Positions 22,995 to 34,499 of a stretch of 64,000 nt of DNA are shown here, piece after piece (within the stretch, counting starts at the first letter, position 1; each line of letters starts with the position of its first letter). The DNA is from Prostheceraeus crozeri (lineage: Eukaryota > Platyhelminthes > Polycladida > Euryleptidae). The stretch covers positions 1 through 64,000 of the forward strand of contig CAJQUW010013658.1 in assembly GCA_907163375.1 (NCBI GenBank). Direction: 5' to 3'. The notes beneath the pieces were generated by a model that saw only the letters and a program-made list of their open reading frames with translations, was not told the origin of the DNA and did not search any database. Made by a program: the position numbers and the translations under genes.

Positions 22995-24473
22995 ACAGCA
23001 GCAAAGGATATTTCCAAGTTGGACTCAATTCAACATCGCTGGCATACAACAGCAAAGGATATTTCCAAGTTGGACTCAATTCAACATCGCTGGCATACAG
23101 CAGCAAAGGATATTTCCAAGTTGGACTCAATTCAACATCGCTGGCATACAGCAGCAAAGGATATTTCCAAGTTGGACTCAATTCAACATCGCTGGCATAC
23201 AGCAGCAAAGGATATTTCCAAGTTGGACTCAATTCAACATCGCTGGCATACAGCAGCAAAGGATATTTCCAAGTTGGACTCAATTCAACATCGCTGGCAT
23301 ACAGCAGCAAAGGATATTTCCAAGTTGGACTCAATTCAACATCGCTGGCATACAGCAGCAAAGGATATTTCCAAGTTGGACTCAATTCAACATCGCTGGC
23401 ATACAGCAGCAAAGGATATTTCCAAGTTGGACTCAATTCAACATCGCTGGCATACAGCAGCAAAGGATATTTCCAAGTTGGACTCAATTCAACATCGCTG
23501 GCATACAGCAGCAAAGGATATTTCCAAGTTGGACTCAATTCAACATCGCTGGCATACAGCAGCAAAGGATATTTCCAAGTTGGACTCAATTCAACATCGC
23601 TGGCATACAGCAGCAAAGGATATTTCCAAGTTGGACTCAATTCAACATCGCTGGCATACAGCAGCAAAGGATATTTCCAAGTTGGACTCAATTCAACATC
23701 GCTGGCATACAGCAGCAAAGGATATTTCCAAGTTGGACTCAATTCAAAGTCGCTGGCATACAGCAGCAAAGGATATTTCCAAGTTGGACTCAATTCAACA
23801 TCGCTGGCATACAGCAGCAAAGGATATTTCCAAGTTGGACTCAATTCAACATCGCTGGCATACAGCAGCAAAGGATATTTCCAAGTTGGACTCAATTCAA
23901 CATCGCTGGCATACAGCAGCAAAGGATATTTCCAAGTTGGACTCAATTCAACATCGCTGGCATACAGCAGCAAAGGATATTTCCAAGTTGGACTCAATTC
24001 AACATCGCTGGCATACAGCAGCAAAGGATATTTCCAAGTTGGACTCAATTCAACATCGCTGGCATACAGCAGCAAAGGATATTTCCAAGTTGGACTCAAT
24101 TCAACATCGCTGGCATACAGCAGCAAAGGATATTTCCAAGTTGGACTCAATTCAACATCGCTGGCATACAGCAGCAAAGGATATTTCCAAGTTGGACTCA
24201 ATTCAACATCGCTGGCATACAGCAGCAAAGGATATTTCCAAGTTGGACTCAATTCAACATCGCTGGCATACAGCAGCAAAGGATATTTCCAAGTTGGACT
24301 CAATTCAACATCGCTGGCATACAGCAGCAAAGGATATTTCCAAGTTGGACTCAATTCAACATCGCTGGCATACAGCAGCAAAGGATATTTCCAAGTTGGA
24401 CTCAATTCAACATCGCTGGCATACAGCAGCAAAGGATATTTCCAAGTTGGACTCAATTCAACATCGCTGGCAT
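22995..24473. repeat. 51-bp minisatellite, 29 copies
   Basis: Exactly 29 tandem copies of a 51-bp unit (GCAGCAAAGGATATTTCC, AAGTTGGACTCAATTCAAC, ATCGCTGGCATACA). Only two variants were seen: an A near 23048 (ACAACAGC for ACAGCAGC) and AAG for ACA near 23747. Because 51 is divisible by three and the unit lacks stops in several frames, both strands are open for over 490 codons (plus unit LDSIQHRWHTAAKDISK, minus unit SPTWKYPLLLYASDVEL). I judge these frames non-coding: the open reading follows from unit length, and neither side has recognisable flanking coding sequence. Confidence 0.95.
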
Positions 24474-25387
24474 CGCATCATCTGCTCATTTGACTGTAGG
24501 TGCAATATTTTAGATGACTAAGCTAGACGTTGAGCTAGACATTTCAAGACTTAACGCAAGATCCTTCTTGACCTCATCCAATAACATTTGCTATCTTGTC
24601 CCAAGATCTGCTTTACTCCGGACATTAACCCCGTGTCCCTCTGAGTTGCACTATCCGATGTCATTTGAGCTTTTTCCCCTTTGTCAACGCACTTTACAAC
24701 CGTTCAAATCATTCTTTATGTTGAATACTAAGTAAATTGTTGACTCTATACAATCACATGATTTGATTGCTATCATGACGAACAACATGTGTGATCTGTA
24801 TTACCGATGACTTACGACGAATGCAATTGTCTAAACGTAACCATTTTCATACAAATGTAAACATTAATTCATTCATATAATGCAACTGTACTTCAACACA
24901 TGTTTCTGTTATTTTCCACAAGCAACACTTAGAAAGATGTCTCAGATTTGAACAATATTACACACACAATTTCTTGGCGCCCGCAGACTCGGAATGACTC
25001 AAAGAATAAGAAGGCTGGGCCATTCCAAGCCAGGCGTACTAACGAGCCCGTGTAGGGCGAAGCGTAGCGTCTACGGCTGCCAATTCATTTTGACCGCAAA
25101 ATTGTGCAAGTCTGAGGGCATCACTCTTTTCTATGCCCGGCCCAACTAGCACTCTTTACAACGAAACTTTTAAGCAAATGTGATGTGTGAAGACCGTGAC
25201 TGGAAGCTCCAATGTTACAGACTCTCAAATGAAGTAGGAGCAGAAATCAGGCGTCTTGAGGTCATATCACTCGATAGAATCGATCCATGTCATGACCTTA
25301 GGAGCACTCAAAAACAATCTACATTTTGTTAAACAGTAGACAAATGATCAGCTGATTAACATCACGTGATTGTTGCTTTCTTAATAG
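24474..25387. other. Spacer
   Basis: No recognised gene. A GC-richer patch at about 25015-25090 has small self-complementary words but no clear element ends. Confidence 0.5.
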
Positions 25388-25558
25388 TCGCCACTGATCG
25401 ACAATCCTCGTCTCAGTTGTGTTCATATTGCTGCAAGATATGAAGATTCATCTGCTACAACAGACATGTACATCAGGAGAAGGGAATCTCTGGAAAATGA
25501 TGTTTTCTGTACCTCAAACACTGCTGTGACGCTCAAAGTAGTGGACACGAAGCCTGAG
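25388..25558 (+). CDS. Candidate internal exon, unknown protein
   Basis: A 171-nt stretch, 57 codons with no stop, follows a good acceptor (TTGCTTTCTTAATAG) and precedes a good donor (CCTGAG|GTAAGG), phase 0 at both ends. It encodes NPRLSCVHIAARYED, RRRESLENDVFC and VTLKVVDTKPE. The HIAARY word is reminiscent of an ankyrin-repeat helix but one short match is not enough to name a family. No neighbouring exon could be joined to it. It may be a real exon or chance. Confidence 0.35.
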
Positions 25559-26760
25559 GTAAGGATAAGATCTAGCGTCACATGTGTCACTTGTCATGGG
25601 GTCTGAATATTCTGCGCATTTGCTGCATCTCATCTCTCAACAGACGAAACTCTCAGTCTTATGAACATTAATGCAGTCCACAACCTTCCATTCTATAGGA
25701 TTATCAATCGATTTTCATTGTCAATCTCTTAATTCCAATAGCAAATTGAACATCGAATAAATCAATGGCTTTGCAGACACCAACTCTCACTTTGATACGA
25801 CGAAGCGATCTTTGCTATGAACTTAAGAAGAGATAGAAGACAATAGTCCCATTTGGGAAAGATGGACGGAAATACTTCAATCAAAGTCCTGTAGCACAAT
25901 TTTGTGATTTTAACTAATACTGCGCATTATATGAGTGAAACATATAAACGACTCCTGGGCGAGTGAATATCAGCTCGAATAAAGTAGTTGAGAGAAGAAA
26001 CGTAGTCGAAAATGACAACGAAATCATCGAATAATATCACAAAAAGAATAAAACAGCGCTTAGGGTAATCAGGAGAGCACTAAATGGCTGCTCAAAGCAC
26101 GGCATCGGTCACCCAACCCGACAGTTCCGATAGGGTTAAAAGGAAGTCTTTCTTCAACACATGGGCTCATATTAATTGAAATTAAACAGCAGTTATCTGG
26201 GACTCAACGTAGAGGATAACACACCAGATTTTGGATAACAGCTTTGTCCCACGTGAGGATAGACGGGAATAGAGCAGTCAAGCTGATTCATAGCTTCTGT
26301 TTGGAAGATGGTAGAAGTCTCGATACGAATATCGATGCGCTAGAGTGCACAATTCGTATGGAATTGGCAGTGAAGATATTCAACCAACTTAAGAAATTTC
26401 TGCTGCAGATAGTACAGCCAAAAGTGAATTCTAAGTCAAATTATTGTAATTCAAAATTTCAGTCGTCTACTTTGCGATACACTTGAGACAAGCAGGTGGT
26501 CAGAGTACCATGATGAGATAATTGCGTCCTGAAAACTAACACTTAATATCGCTGTTGCTTCTCCTAGTTGGAAAGTATGGGATAAGCATCACCGTTGATC
26601 CATTCCGAATACTTGAAACATGCATACTGTCCTGGAAGAATCTACTTCTGTCCTGGAATGTTGTTGGAAGGCAATTGGAAGAATCAAGGCTTGATTATGG
26701 CTGCTCATGACTGAGCAATTAGCGCGAGATGACTGCCCGCATCCCTTCCAGCACTCTTGA
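25559..26760. other. Spacer
   Basis: No recognised elements. The frame at 26244-26486 (plus, 80 residues) has no family signature or good acceptor. Confidence 0.45.
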
Positions 26761-26830
26761 GATCAGTTTCGAACCTAGCACCATAAGGTTACAAGGTAGA
26801 CCCTTTAACCACTCAACCACGATCGCAGCC
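26761..26830 (-). mobile_element. tRNA-like SINE head or tRNA pseudogene
   Basis: On the minus strand GTGGTTGAGTGGTTAAAGGG (A box close to TGGYNNAGTGG) is followed by TGCTAGGTTCGAAACTG (B box GGTTCGAAAC). The acceptor stem does not pair well, so a functional tRNA is unlikely. Confidence 0.5.
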
Positions 26831-26884
26831 CATCTGACCGACTGTTTCTCAGTCAGTGTCTACATAACAAGCATGCTATCATAG

Positions 26885-26973
26885 AAATCGGGTTATTTGC
26901 ATTGATTTCCGACCAGCTTACAAGATCTGTCTGCATTTCCGTTATCACAGGTTCAATCTCGGCAGGGATATCG
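26885..26973 (+). CDS. Candidate exon, hydrophobic segment
   Basis: Open between CTATCATAG and the donor TCG|GTAAGT: two bases plus 29 codons reading IGLFALISDQLT and SVCISVITGSISAGIS, a plausible membrane-spanning stretch. The acceptor is poor in pyrimidines. Its start phase does not fit the exon at 25388. No family recognised; weak candidate. Confidence 0.22.
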
Positions 26974-27687
26974 GTAAGTCTGAGGAAGAATTTAATTAAT
27001 AATAATCCGAAGCAGATGATGAAGAAAACTGTTTTTCATGTCAGGATCGTGTTAATGCAAATACGTCAACGGAAATACTTACACGGTTCATCAAGTGCGC
27101 ATGAAAAGACAGTACACCTACGAAATCCCATCCATTGAGTCTTTCATGTTGCACTAACACATTTCTTTTCTTCTGAAGCTGACCTTCCATTCATTATCAG
27201 TTCTATAAATAAGTTACTTAGATAAAAACCAAACACTGATGACGTTTTTGATGGTTCACTTCTTCGATAAAGATACTAATGAAAGTCACATTCCTTCACT
27301 CTTTTTGTTCTAACTTTGAATGACTAGAAATACTCTGCATCGATAGATGTGATTCAATAATGTTGATAAATCACCCAAGCATCAGTGATAAACATTTCAG
27401 ATGTTAAGTCACTGCGAAAGAATACCGAAGGCTAGGATAGTGCTGAATGTCACTGCCATCCAAATAGAGTTTTGGATAATTCTCAAGGAGTCACTGCCAC
27501 TCTATTGTAAGTTAGGGTGTTCACTAGGTCGCCACTATCCTTTAAGTATTCAGCAGTGCCGTTTTGGTGCACTAGGGTCTATTGAAAAGAGCGCTGCAAC
27601 GCTGATTTTATGACTATTGTAATTCTTTGAATGTCCGAAACCTTTAAAAGTCGATAAATATCCAATAAGAGTTTCCAGCAGTTGTAA
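26974..27687. other. Spacer
   Basis: Nothing recognised. Confidence 0.45.
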
Positions 27688-28212
27688 GTCCGGCCATCAG
27701 AGCGAGTTTCTGCAAAGAACGAGGCCGAAAATGAGACTTTCACAGAATGATGTGCACCCTATGCTTACTATGAATCTGCGCGTCTGCCGAGTTCTAGTTA
27801 GTGCGTCTTCTTGTCAGACAGGTTCAAGGAAAAACACATGTTAATCCACTGGGACGCAGATTGAAGGTTTTGGCAATTCTCTATCTGAAACAATTTTCTA
27901 TCTTTTCTCTGATTAAACGGAAAGTACTAATTAAGCACAGAGTCATTATATTTGACATGGAATGTCTTCAGGTCATTTCTTATCATATTCTGGAGCATTT
28001 GTCTATGAATCTACATACATTCAGATCTGGTAAGCCTCCTAATGTCGGCAAACACAAGCATTTTGAGCACTTTAAACCACATTGAACCACATTCTCGCAT
28101 ACATCGCCGATCAGAAGCATGATAACATGCAGCAGGCTTAGGATGCGCATCATTCCGCGAAAGTCTCACTTTCGACTTCGTTCCCTGCAGAAACTCGCTC
28201 CGACTGCCGGAC
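27688..28212. mobile_element. Long-TIR MITE, 525 bp
   Basis: GTCCGGCCATCAGAGCGAGT at the left is inverted at the right end (GTCCGGCAGTCGGAGCGAG read backwards). Pairing continues for about 90 bp through GTTTCTGCA, GAACGA, GAGACTTTC and GGAATGATG. The flanks are TAA (left) and TAG (right), possibly a decayed 3-bp TWA duplication of the PIF/Harbinger type. The 94-codon frame inside (27801-28085) resembles no transposase. Confidence 0.72.
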
Positions 28213-28633
28213 TAGGTATTCGCGCTTCAATGATGTTACAATTTCTATCAGATCACTCATATTGAAGTAAAATATGTTCCGTCACGAACTCCTAACTTCT
28301 GCTTCGGCCAGCGAATTCGAGCTGCTTCCAGGCGTGTCAAAATGAATGATCGAACCTTGAACGCACCAATGCTTTACTCGTACGTTGAAGTGAGCTTTCT
28401 CTCTCTCAAGTGAGTGCATAATGGACATTGTGATCATCGTTTTCAGAGATTGTTGAACAATACTTGCGTGACAAACAGTGCGGAGATGAATAAATTATCA
28501 TCTTCATCACATGACGGTACAAATTGCTTCTCCACATGAAATCAAGGTCGGAGATTTCGTGCAGAGATGGCGATGAGTCAAGAGAAGATTCACGATATTG
28601 CTCAGGAAGAATGAGAGAATTATCTCAAGATGA
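28213..28633. other. Spacer
   Basis: No recognised feature. Confidence 0.45.
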
Positions 28634-28827
28634 GGTGATATTGTCCATGATTATCAAGAATGCATATGCATTGTGGAAGACATTCATCAAAAATCACAAC
28701 ACAACTCAGAACAGATTATTCGAAGGCAACAAGAAAGCAAGAATGCTTTCTTCGCAACTCTTGACAAAACTGGATGTCAACTGCAAGTGGCTCAGACACA
28801 TGTAAATCCCCATATGATACCGAAAGT
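28634..28827 (+). CDS. Candidate exon, helical polar protein segment
   Basis: Open reading to a strong donor (CCGAAA|GTGAGT). It encodes DIVHDYQECICIVEDIHQKS, EQIIRRQQESKNAFFATLDK and VNPHMIPK, charged and helix-prone. The acceptor is uncertain (AAGATGAG at 28633, or a later AG at about 28659) and has no pyrimidine tract. Another frame is also open here (28524-28805). Low confidence; no family recognised. Confidence 0.25.
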
Positions 28828-28897
28828 GAGTTATTTCTCATCTAACCCCAACGAAAGCCGACAACTTTGCACTCAACACCTCTCACAAGGTTCTATT

Positions 28898-29549
28898 TAG
28901 CAAGCCTTCAAGTAAGAGCAGTGGTACCTCCCCAGCAGGCGGTCAGTCTCACACGGCTGTGATCTTCAAGCCTTCAAGTGAGAGCAGTGGTACCTCCCCA
29001 GCAGGCGGTCAGTCTCACACGGCTGTGATCTTCAAGCCTTCAACTGAGAGCAGTGGTACCTCCACAGCAGGCGGTCAGTCTCACACGGTTGTGGTTATCA
29101 AACATTCAACTGAGAGCAGTGGTACCTCCTCAACAGACAGTCAGTCCCACACGGTTGTGGTTATCAAACATTCAACTGAGAGCAGTGGTACCCCCTCAAC
29201 AGACAGTCAGTCCCACTCGGTTGTGGTTATCAAACATTCAACTGAGAGCAGTGGTACCTCCTCAGCAGGCGGTCAGTCTCACACGGTTGTGGTTAGCAAG
29301 CCTTCAAGTAAGAGCAGTGGTACCTCCTCAGCAGGCGGTCAGTCTCACACGGTTGTGGTTATCAAGCCTTCAAGTAAGAGCAGTGGTACCTCCTCAGCAG
29401 GCGGTCAGTCTCACACGGTTGTGGTTATCAAGCCTTCAAGTAAGAGCAGTGGTACCTCCTCAGCAGGCGGTCAGTCTCACACGGTTCTGGTTAGCAAGCC
29501 TTCAAGTAAGAGCAGTGGTACCTCCCCAGCAGGCGGCCACAATATTCTC
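28898..29549. repeat. 66-bp satellite array B, about 10 copies
   Basis: Regular 66-bp spacing (GGTACC recurs every 66 bases) with GAGAGCAGTGGTACC. Unit subtypes alternate between CAAGTAAGAGC, CAAGTGAGAGC and CAACTGAGAGC, and between GGTTATCAA, GGTTAGCAA and GATCTTCAA. The unit length keeps frames open (22-residue Ser/Gly/Thr-rich repeat, 28959-29579), which I do not regard as coding. It is the left part of duplication copy B. Confidence 0.93.
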
Positions 29550-30827
29550 AAAGTACACACAATTGCAGTCAGAAAATAACTATTGAGTTCTAGTCAATTT
29601 GCATGTTCACAAAAATCGACATCAGCGTGCTGAGGTCAATCATGCGAAATTCCTACCTGCCAAACATGTCATGGAGACTGCATGCATTTTTACCACAAAT
29701 AACGAAATGCTTCAATTTGTTGTTTTTAAAAGTCCTCCAATCTTTGACGAAGATGAAATGTTTCATCTTTCATTATCACACAGTCGAAATGGACACAAAC
29801 ATTTATCTTAGGTGGTCATTAATGTAACCACTTCACTCTAACCTGAATTGGTTCTTGTTTTCACATAGAAGAAGTTATTAATTCAGCTGTTGAAAATACT
29901 TCCATGGAATCGCTACAAACATGAACTTGATAGAGCTAGACAAATATTTAGCCTCTCAGAAGCGAATCCGAGCTGCATATGTCATTGTTAAATCAACACT
30001 TTATCGGAGATGTAAACATTCGATCCCCTTCCAATGTGAAGCATCTGTCAATTTATCGCCACATTTCTGTGACTCCTTCAAATTTGATGCAAAGCAAAGT
30101 CGACCACTTTTTGTCACAATTTATCAATTCAACTTTTTACCAAGTGTTGTCGAATGCAATCACCTGCCGCAAGTATGCGTCTGCCAGGTAATAGGGCGGC
30201 CAGCCCTCATGTGTACAGTGTCAAAAGTTCTGTTTACAGTGATGTAGTGGTGAGGGAACTGGGGAACAATGCTCGCCCGCTGTCTTTTGTAGGAGAACGC
30301 GTCCCCGCACCATATTTTAAACTGAAGACTTAAATCTTATGAAAAAAGATATATTTAATTAAATTTGATACTGATCATATGTCAAATGTATAACTTCAGT
30401 GCAGTAAATGCGCAGTCAGTAGTACTCTCTAGATGCACACTTCTCGACAGTCATATGATCTCCCTGGCAAACTGCACTTCATAGATCGAGATTCCCTTCC
30501 TGACGTCGTTGTCCGAGTTATTCTATTGCAACCGGGAAAAAGACAATGGCTTCGGTCAGTCTGAGGTCACAGCACATGCATTTACCGCCACCACCACACG
30601 ATCAAAATGCAGAAGCATCAATGTTCATCAATTTTCAGGGACTTCTGTCCCTTTGAAAGATATGTGACGACAAGTCTGCGATCCCATAGATCTGCTATTG
30701 ATAAAAACACGTGCGGCCATGTCTATCAAAAACAATACTTTCTCCCGGTTTGTGGAATTTTGTCTCAGATCTGCAGAGAACAGTTAACTGTGTAATTACT
30801 AATCAGTTGATTCAGAGTTCAACATTA

Positions 30828-31204
30828 ATGTTTTGTTCTCTACAGTTCAATCATATGCTGAACAGTAAGTAGGTGTTTATTTAGACGAAATGAAAATCAG
30901 ACAAGCACATGACATAGCTTGACACATAAAAGATAACAAACTTCTTCCAGAACATCATCTCAACTAATGTGTGCGATCAAAATGAAGCAAAAAGTTACAA
31001 CCATTAACGTCATTGAAAAATTAAGTCAACATATTGAGTAATTACGATTTAGACATGAAACTTGTTGTACAGTTGAGCGCATCTACGTATGAAAGACATT
31101 GCTCTCTTAGGAGTTCTGCAGCGGGGCAAAGGTAGATGACCTGAATATTGCATTTTTTGAGGACACACATAATTGAAGAGATTCGATTGGTTCATTATTG
31201 CTTT
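30828..31204. other. Segment present in copy B only
   Basis: Copy A has about 26 AT-rich bases here instead of about 375. The segment is AT-rich, without TIRs, target-site duplication or coding frame. Whether it was inserted in B or lost from A cannot be decided. Confidence 0.6.
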
Positions 31205-31384
31205 AAATGTCTTCATTGACTGATGTTGCCGTCGTATAAAGATAGGAGTGTAATAATCACAATCACAGGAATGACCACAAATAATCCCGTGGCAAATAAG
31301 GTTTCTACACCTGTGTTGATAGTGCGGTTTCTACGTCAGCCGAATGCATGAAGTGGAAAATTCACTTATTTGTGTTTTGAGTTT

Positions 31385-33030
31385 CTTTATTTTTTTTTTA
31401 CTGAATTTTCACCCCTAGCACAGCTATGAGCCATGAACGAAGCTAGGGGTTACTCAATGAAAAACTAATAAATTGTATTACTGTAAATAAATAAAAGAAA
31501 AAAAAACAGATCTTCTAATCTGATTAAGCTGCCCCCATCAGAAACCTATTCGCACGCCTCTTGAAAGTATCAAGATTGTATTGGTCAGGGAAAGTGGTCT
31601 GGGGAAGCTGATTCCAAAGCTGTGCCGTGCGAACAAAAAAGCTTTTCGAGCGACTCACAGTACGTGCGCGTTCTAAGCTCACATTATAGCATGTGAGTGC
31701 ATTAGCTCTGCGTGTGCTTCTGGAAAGATCTTAGGTTTGGGTACGCACTCATTTACTGCAGAGCTGCTTCTACCGAAATAGTACCTGTAGAAGAGACTGA
31801 GTGAAGCAACATCCCGTCTGACGGAGAGCGGCTGGCAACTTGCTAGCAAGTTTTTCACCCATGAGATTCTTAAACACGTTTCTCAACCCGTTCAAGGAGG
31901 TTAAGATGCTTGTGGGGCGCCTGCCCACAGATGACAACAATACTCCATCAGAGGACGAATAGTGGACTTGTAAAGATAGCAGACAGTCTGTGGTGGAAGA
32001 TAGCTGCTGGCACGATAGAGACTACCAATGCGTTGAGCTGCCTGCTTGCTAATGGATTGGATGTAACGGTTTCCATGACAAGTCTTTCGTAACCGCTAAT
32101 CCAAGGAAGGAGATGGAATCTTGTTCTCTGATCCTATTATCTGACATCTTTATGCTATGATCATCATCTCCTTTAAGTCGTGAGTGCAGAAATACTTCCG
32201 AGTTTTTGAAGGATTGAAGGAAACAAGCCAATTGGCGCCCCATTCTGAGACCCCTGCGTAAGTCTTCATTAAGAACGTCGCATAACTGCTGACGTTGCTG
32301 AGTGTTTTTTATTAGCGAGTCGCTCATTGGAATTGAAGAGTGTTGTGTCATCTGCATACATCACCAATTTACTCACTAGGCAGTCTGGGAGGTCGTTGAT
32401 GTACAGCAGAAAAAGAGTGGGTCCCAAAATTGACCCTTGAGGAACTCCTGCATTGACAAACTTGGTGGAAGACTTTTGGCCATCTAAGACGACAGATATC
32501 TGCCTGTCACTAAGGAAAGAAGCAAGAAGTTTGTGGAGTTGATCAGCAACTCCATAGGATTTTAGCTTCATAAGAGTCCCTGATGCCCAGACTTTTATCG
32601 AATGCCTTGGAAATATCCAAGGCAACTGATCTCGTCTCACCTTGTCTGTCAAGGACACGACTCACATGTTCAGTGACATATGAAAGAAGATCTGCAGTTG
32701 ATCGAGAGTGCCTGAAGCCATACTGTTCTTCTGATAGAAGGTTCTGAGTTTCAAGGAAGTTAACAATGTGTTGGTTAATCACTGCTTCAAAAATCTTGCC
32801 AGCAATTGGAAGCAGGCTGATAGGACGGTAACTAGATGGAAGAGATGAGTCAGAACCTTTCTTTGGAACTGGAACCACGGAAGCTACATTCCAACAAGAG
32901 GGAAACTCACCGGTGGATACACATGTACTGAACAGTTTAGATAAAAGTGGAGAAAGCTCAGGTGAGAGATGCTTGAAGACCGAAACCGGGATGCCGTCTG
33001 GTCCACTAGACTTAGAGCTATCGTCATCGC
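31385..33030 (-). mobile_element. 5'-truncated LINE with reverse-transcriptase domain (CR1/Jockey-like)
   Basis: Read on the minus strand: SGPDGIPVSVFKHLSPELS, WNVASVVPVPKKGS, SSYRPISLLPIAGKIFE, EEQYGFRHSRSTADLLSYVT, ALDISKAFDK, then after a shift GVPQGSILGPTLFLLYINDL and YADDTT (catalytic), SISFLGLAVTKDLSWK, and C-terminal [20 protein letters not shown]. The endonuclease is missing; the 5' end is cut just before the reverse-transcriptase start. At least three frameshifts break it, one a single extra base after ALDISKAFDK. The 3' end has an ACCCCTAGC/GCTAGGGGT inverted repeat and an A-rich tail at about 31385. Copy A shows the empty site (GAGTTTCGGCATCGC, about 2450); only TTC is repeated at the edges. 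Confidence 0.9.
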
Positions 33031-33739
33031 TTCGGCATCGCTTCCCCAGTAATCATTTTCACCATCACATCACTCTCCGATTATTGACAAGGCCTTCAAG
33101 TGAGATGCTCACGAGGCCATGTGTAGAGTTCATGACAGCTCTCCATCTGCAGACACTGGCAACGTCTTCATGAACAGGAGATGGAGGGGTCGAGACCGGG
33201 AGATCACAATACTCGTTTGTTCATCTACGGACCATTTCCATGCATTCATTTCCTTTCTGAGGGCGAACGTTTCTTTATCGAGACCTCTGCCAGTTTCTCT
33301 GAAAGGAATCTGTCTGTAAGGATTCAAGTCTAGGTGATGTTGAGAAGCGACGGGCTGATGGGGCACTCTCTGTGCTTTGTGATTTGCTACATCCTCAAAA
33401 TGTGCCTCACCATCGTGCTCCTAGACACCTGAGGTACTCTGGTCATCTCCATGTTTTTTCTCTCGAGCACTCATCGCAGAACCACATCCTTCGTTCCTTT
33501 CTGTACTGTCATGCACAGTTCATCTCTATAAAGTGATATTACTTGATGCACTTCCATCACGTCATTTCATTATTTGTATATTTTCTGGATTTATTGGTCT
33601 ACTTCATTTTTTGCTGCTATTTGTCTTTCACGAGTATTATATGGCCTGAATATCTTCATCGATGTGTATCGTTCATGTAACTTATGTGAACACGAAGTTG
33701 CAACATTGTGACTTTTATTATTGGAATAAAACACTTTAC

Positions 33740-34154
33740 GGTACTTCTATTCCCCCCCCCCACATTTCTGTTGTTGACACCCGGAAGTGTTGCATCGTTA
33801 ACGATCTTCTCTTGCTCCTACAGGCAGTCTCACATATGTCGCATAGCGTTGAGTGTGTAAGACTCCTCTTATCTGACTTGTAGAACATTTACAGTCTCAG
33901 AATTAGACAACTGCTCGTCATCTGTCTCTAGTCAACAATCACACGAAGTTCATGATCACAGCTGTACCATGTATTCTAACTGAGTATTCAAGGGACCAAT
34001 CCTTCATCCCAGGGTTCAAGTAAGACTTCTCAGTGGTGCTGCAGTGTCACTCAGTGACAGATCAAGTCTATTCTAAATCCAATGCAACTAAGTTTGATGA
34101 AATTTGATGATTTTGGAAAAGTTGGAAAATGTGGGGGGGGGGAATAGAAGTACC
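33740..34154. mobile_element. Non-autonomous hAT-like MITE with C/G-tract TIRs, copy 2
   Basis: Duplicate of 3162-3579 at the corresponding site. It starts GGTACTTCTATTCC and ends GGAATAGAAGTACC, with the same flanks CACTTTAC (33732-33739) and CAATTTAC (34155-34162). It was carried along in the duplication and is not an independent insertion. Confidence 0.75.
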
Positions 34155-34499
34155 CAATTTACTGCTACTGCTACTAGATAGAGAGAATTTCAACCAGCAA
34201 TTACTATAATATCCGAAGGAGATAATGAATTTGACAATTCCAAAACACCAAAGTCCTTCTATCTGATGCTGCTGTATGGAAATACACGTGAATAGAAAGG
34301 CGCGTGCTCAGTAACGTAGACGAATAGCTGAACCCGAAATCCCAATCTTCCGAATCCGATGACTACTTGAACATTTCGGCACTCACTGAGTGGCTAAGAA
34401 GCACCAAATGACTAAGTCACAGGTAATGACTGTGCAATGAAGCAGTTACGTGAAGGATGCTTGCACATCAATAAATCTTGTTCTTAGTGTGCGTACAAC

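Noticed and set aside
22873-24521. Open frames of 527 codons (minus) and 500 codons (plus)
   Set aside because: Both are translations of the 51-bp tandem unit on opposite strands; the unit length is a multiple of three and lacks stops in these frames. No non-repeat coding sequence supports either.
28959-29586. Ser/Gly/Thr-rich 22-residue repeat protein (mucin-like) in the 66-bp satellite
   Set aside because: The frame follows from the 66-bp unit. In array C single-base losses break the frame repeatedly, so it is not maintained.
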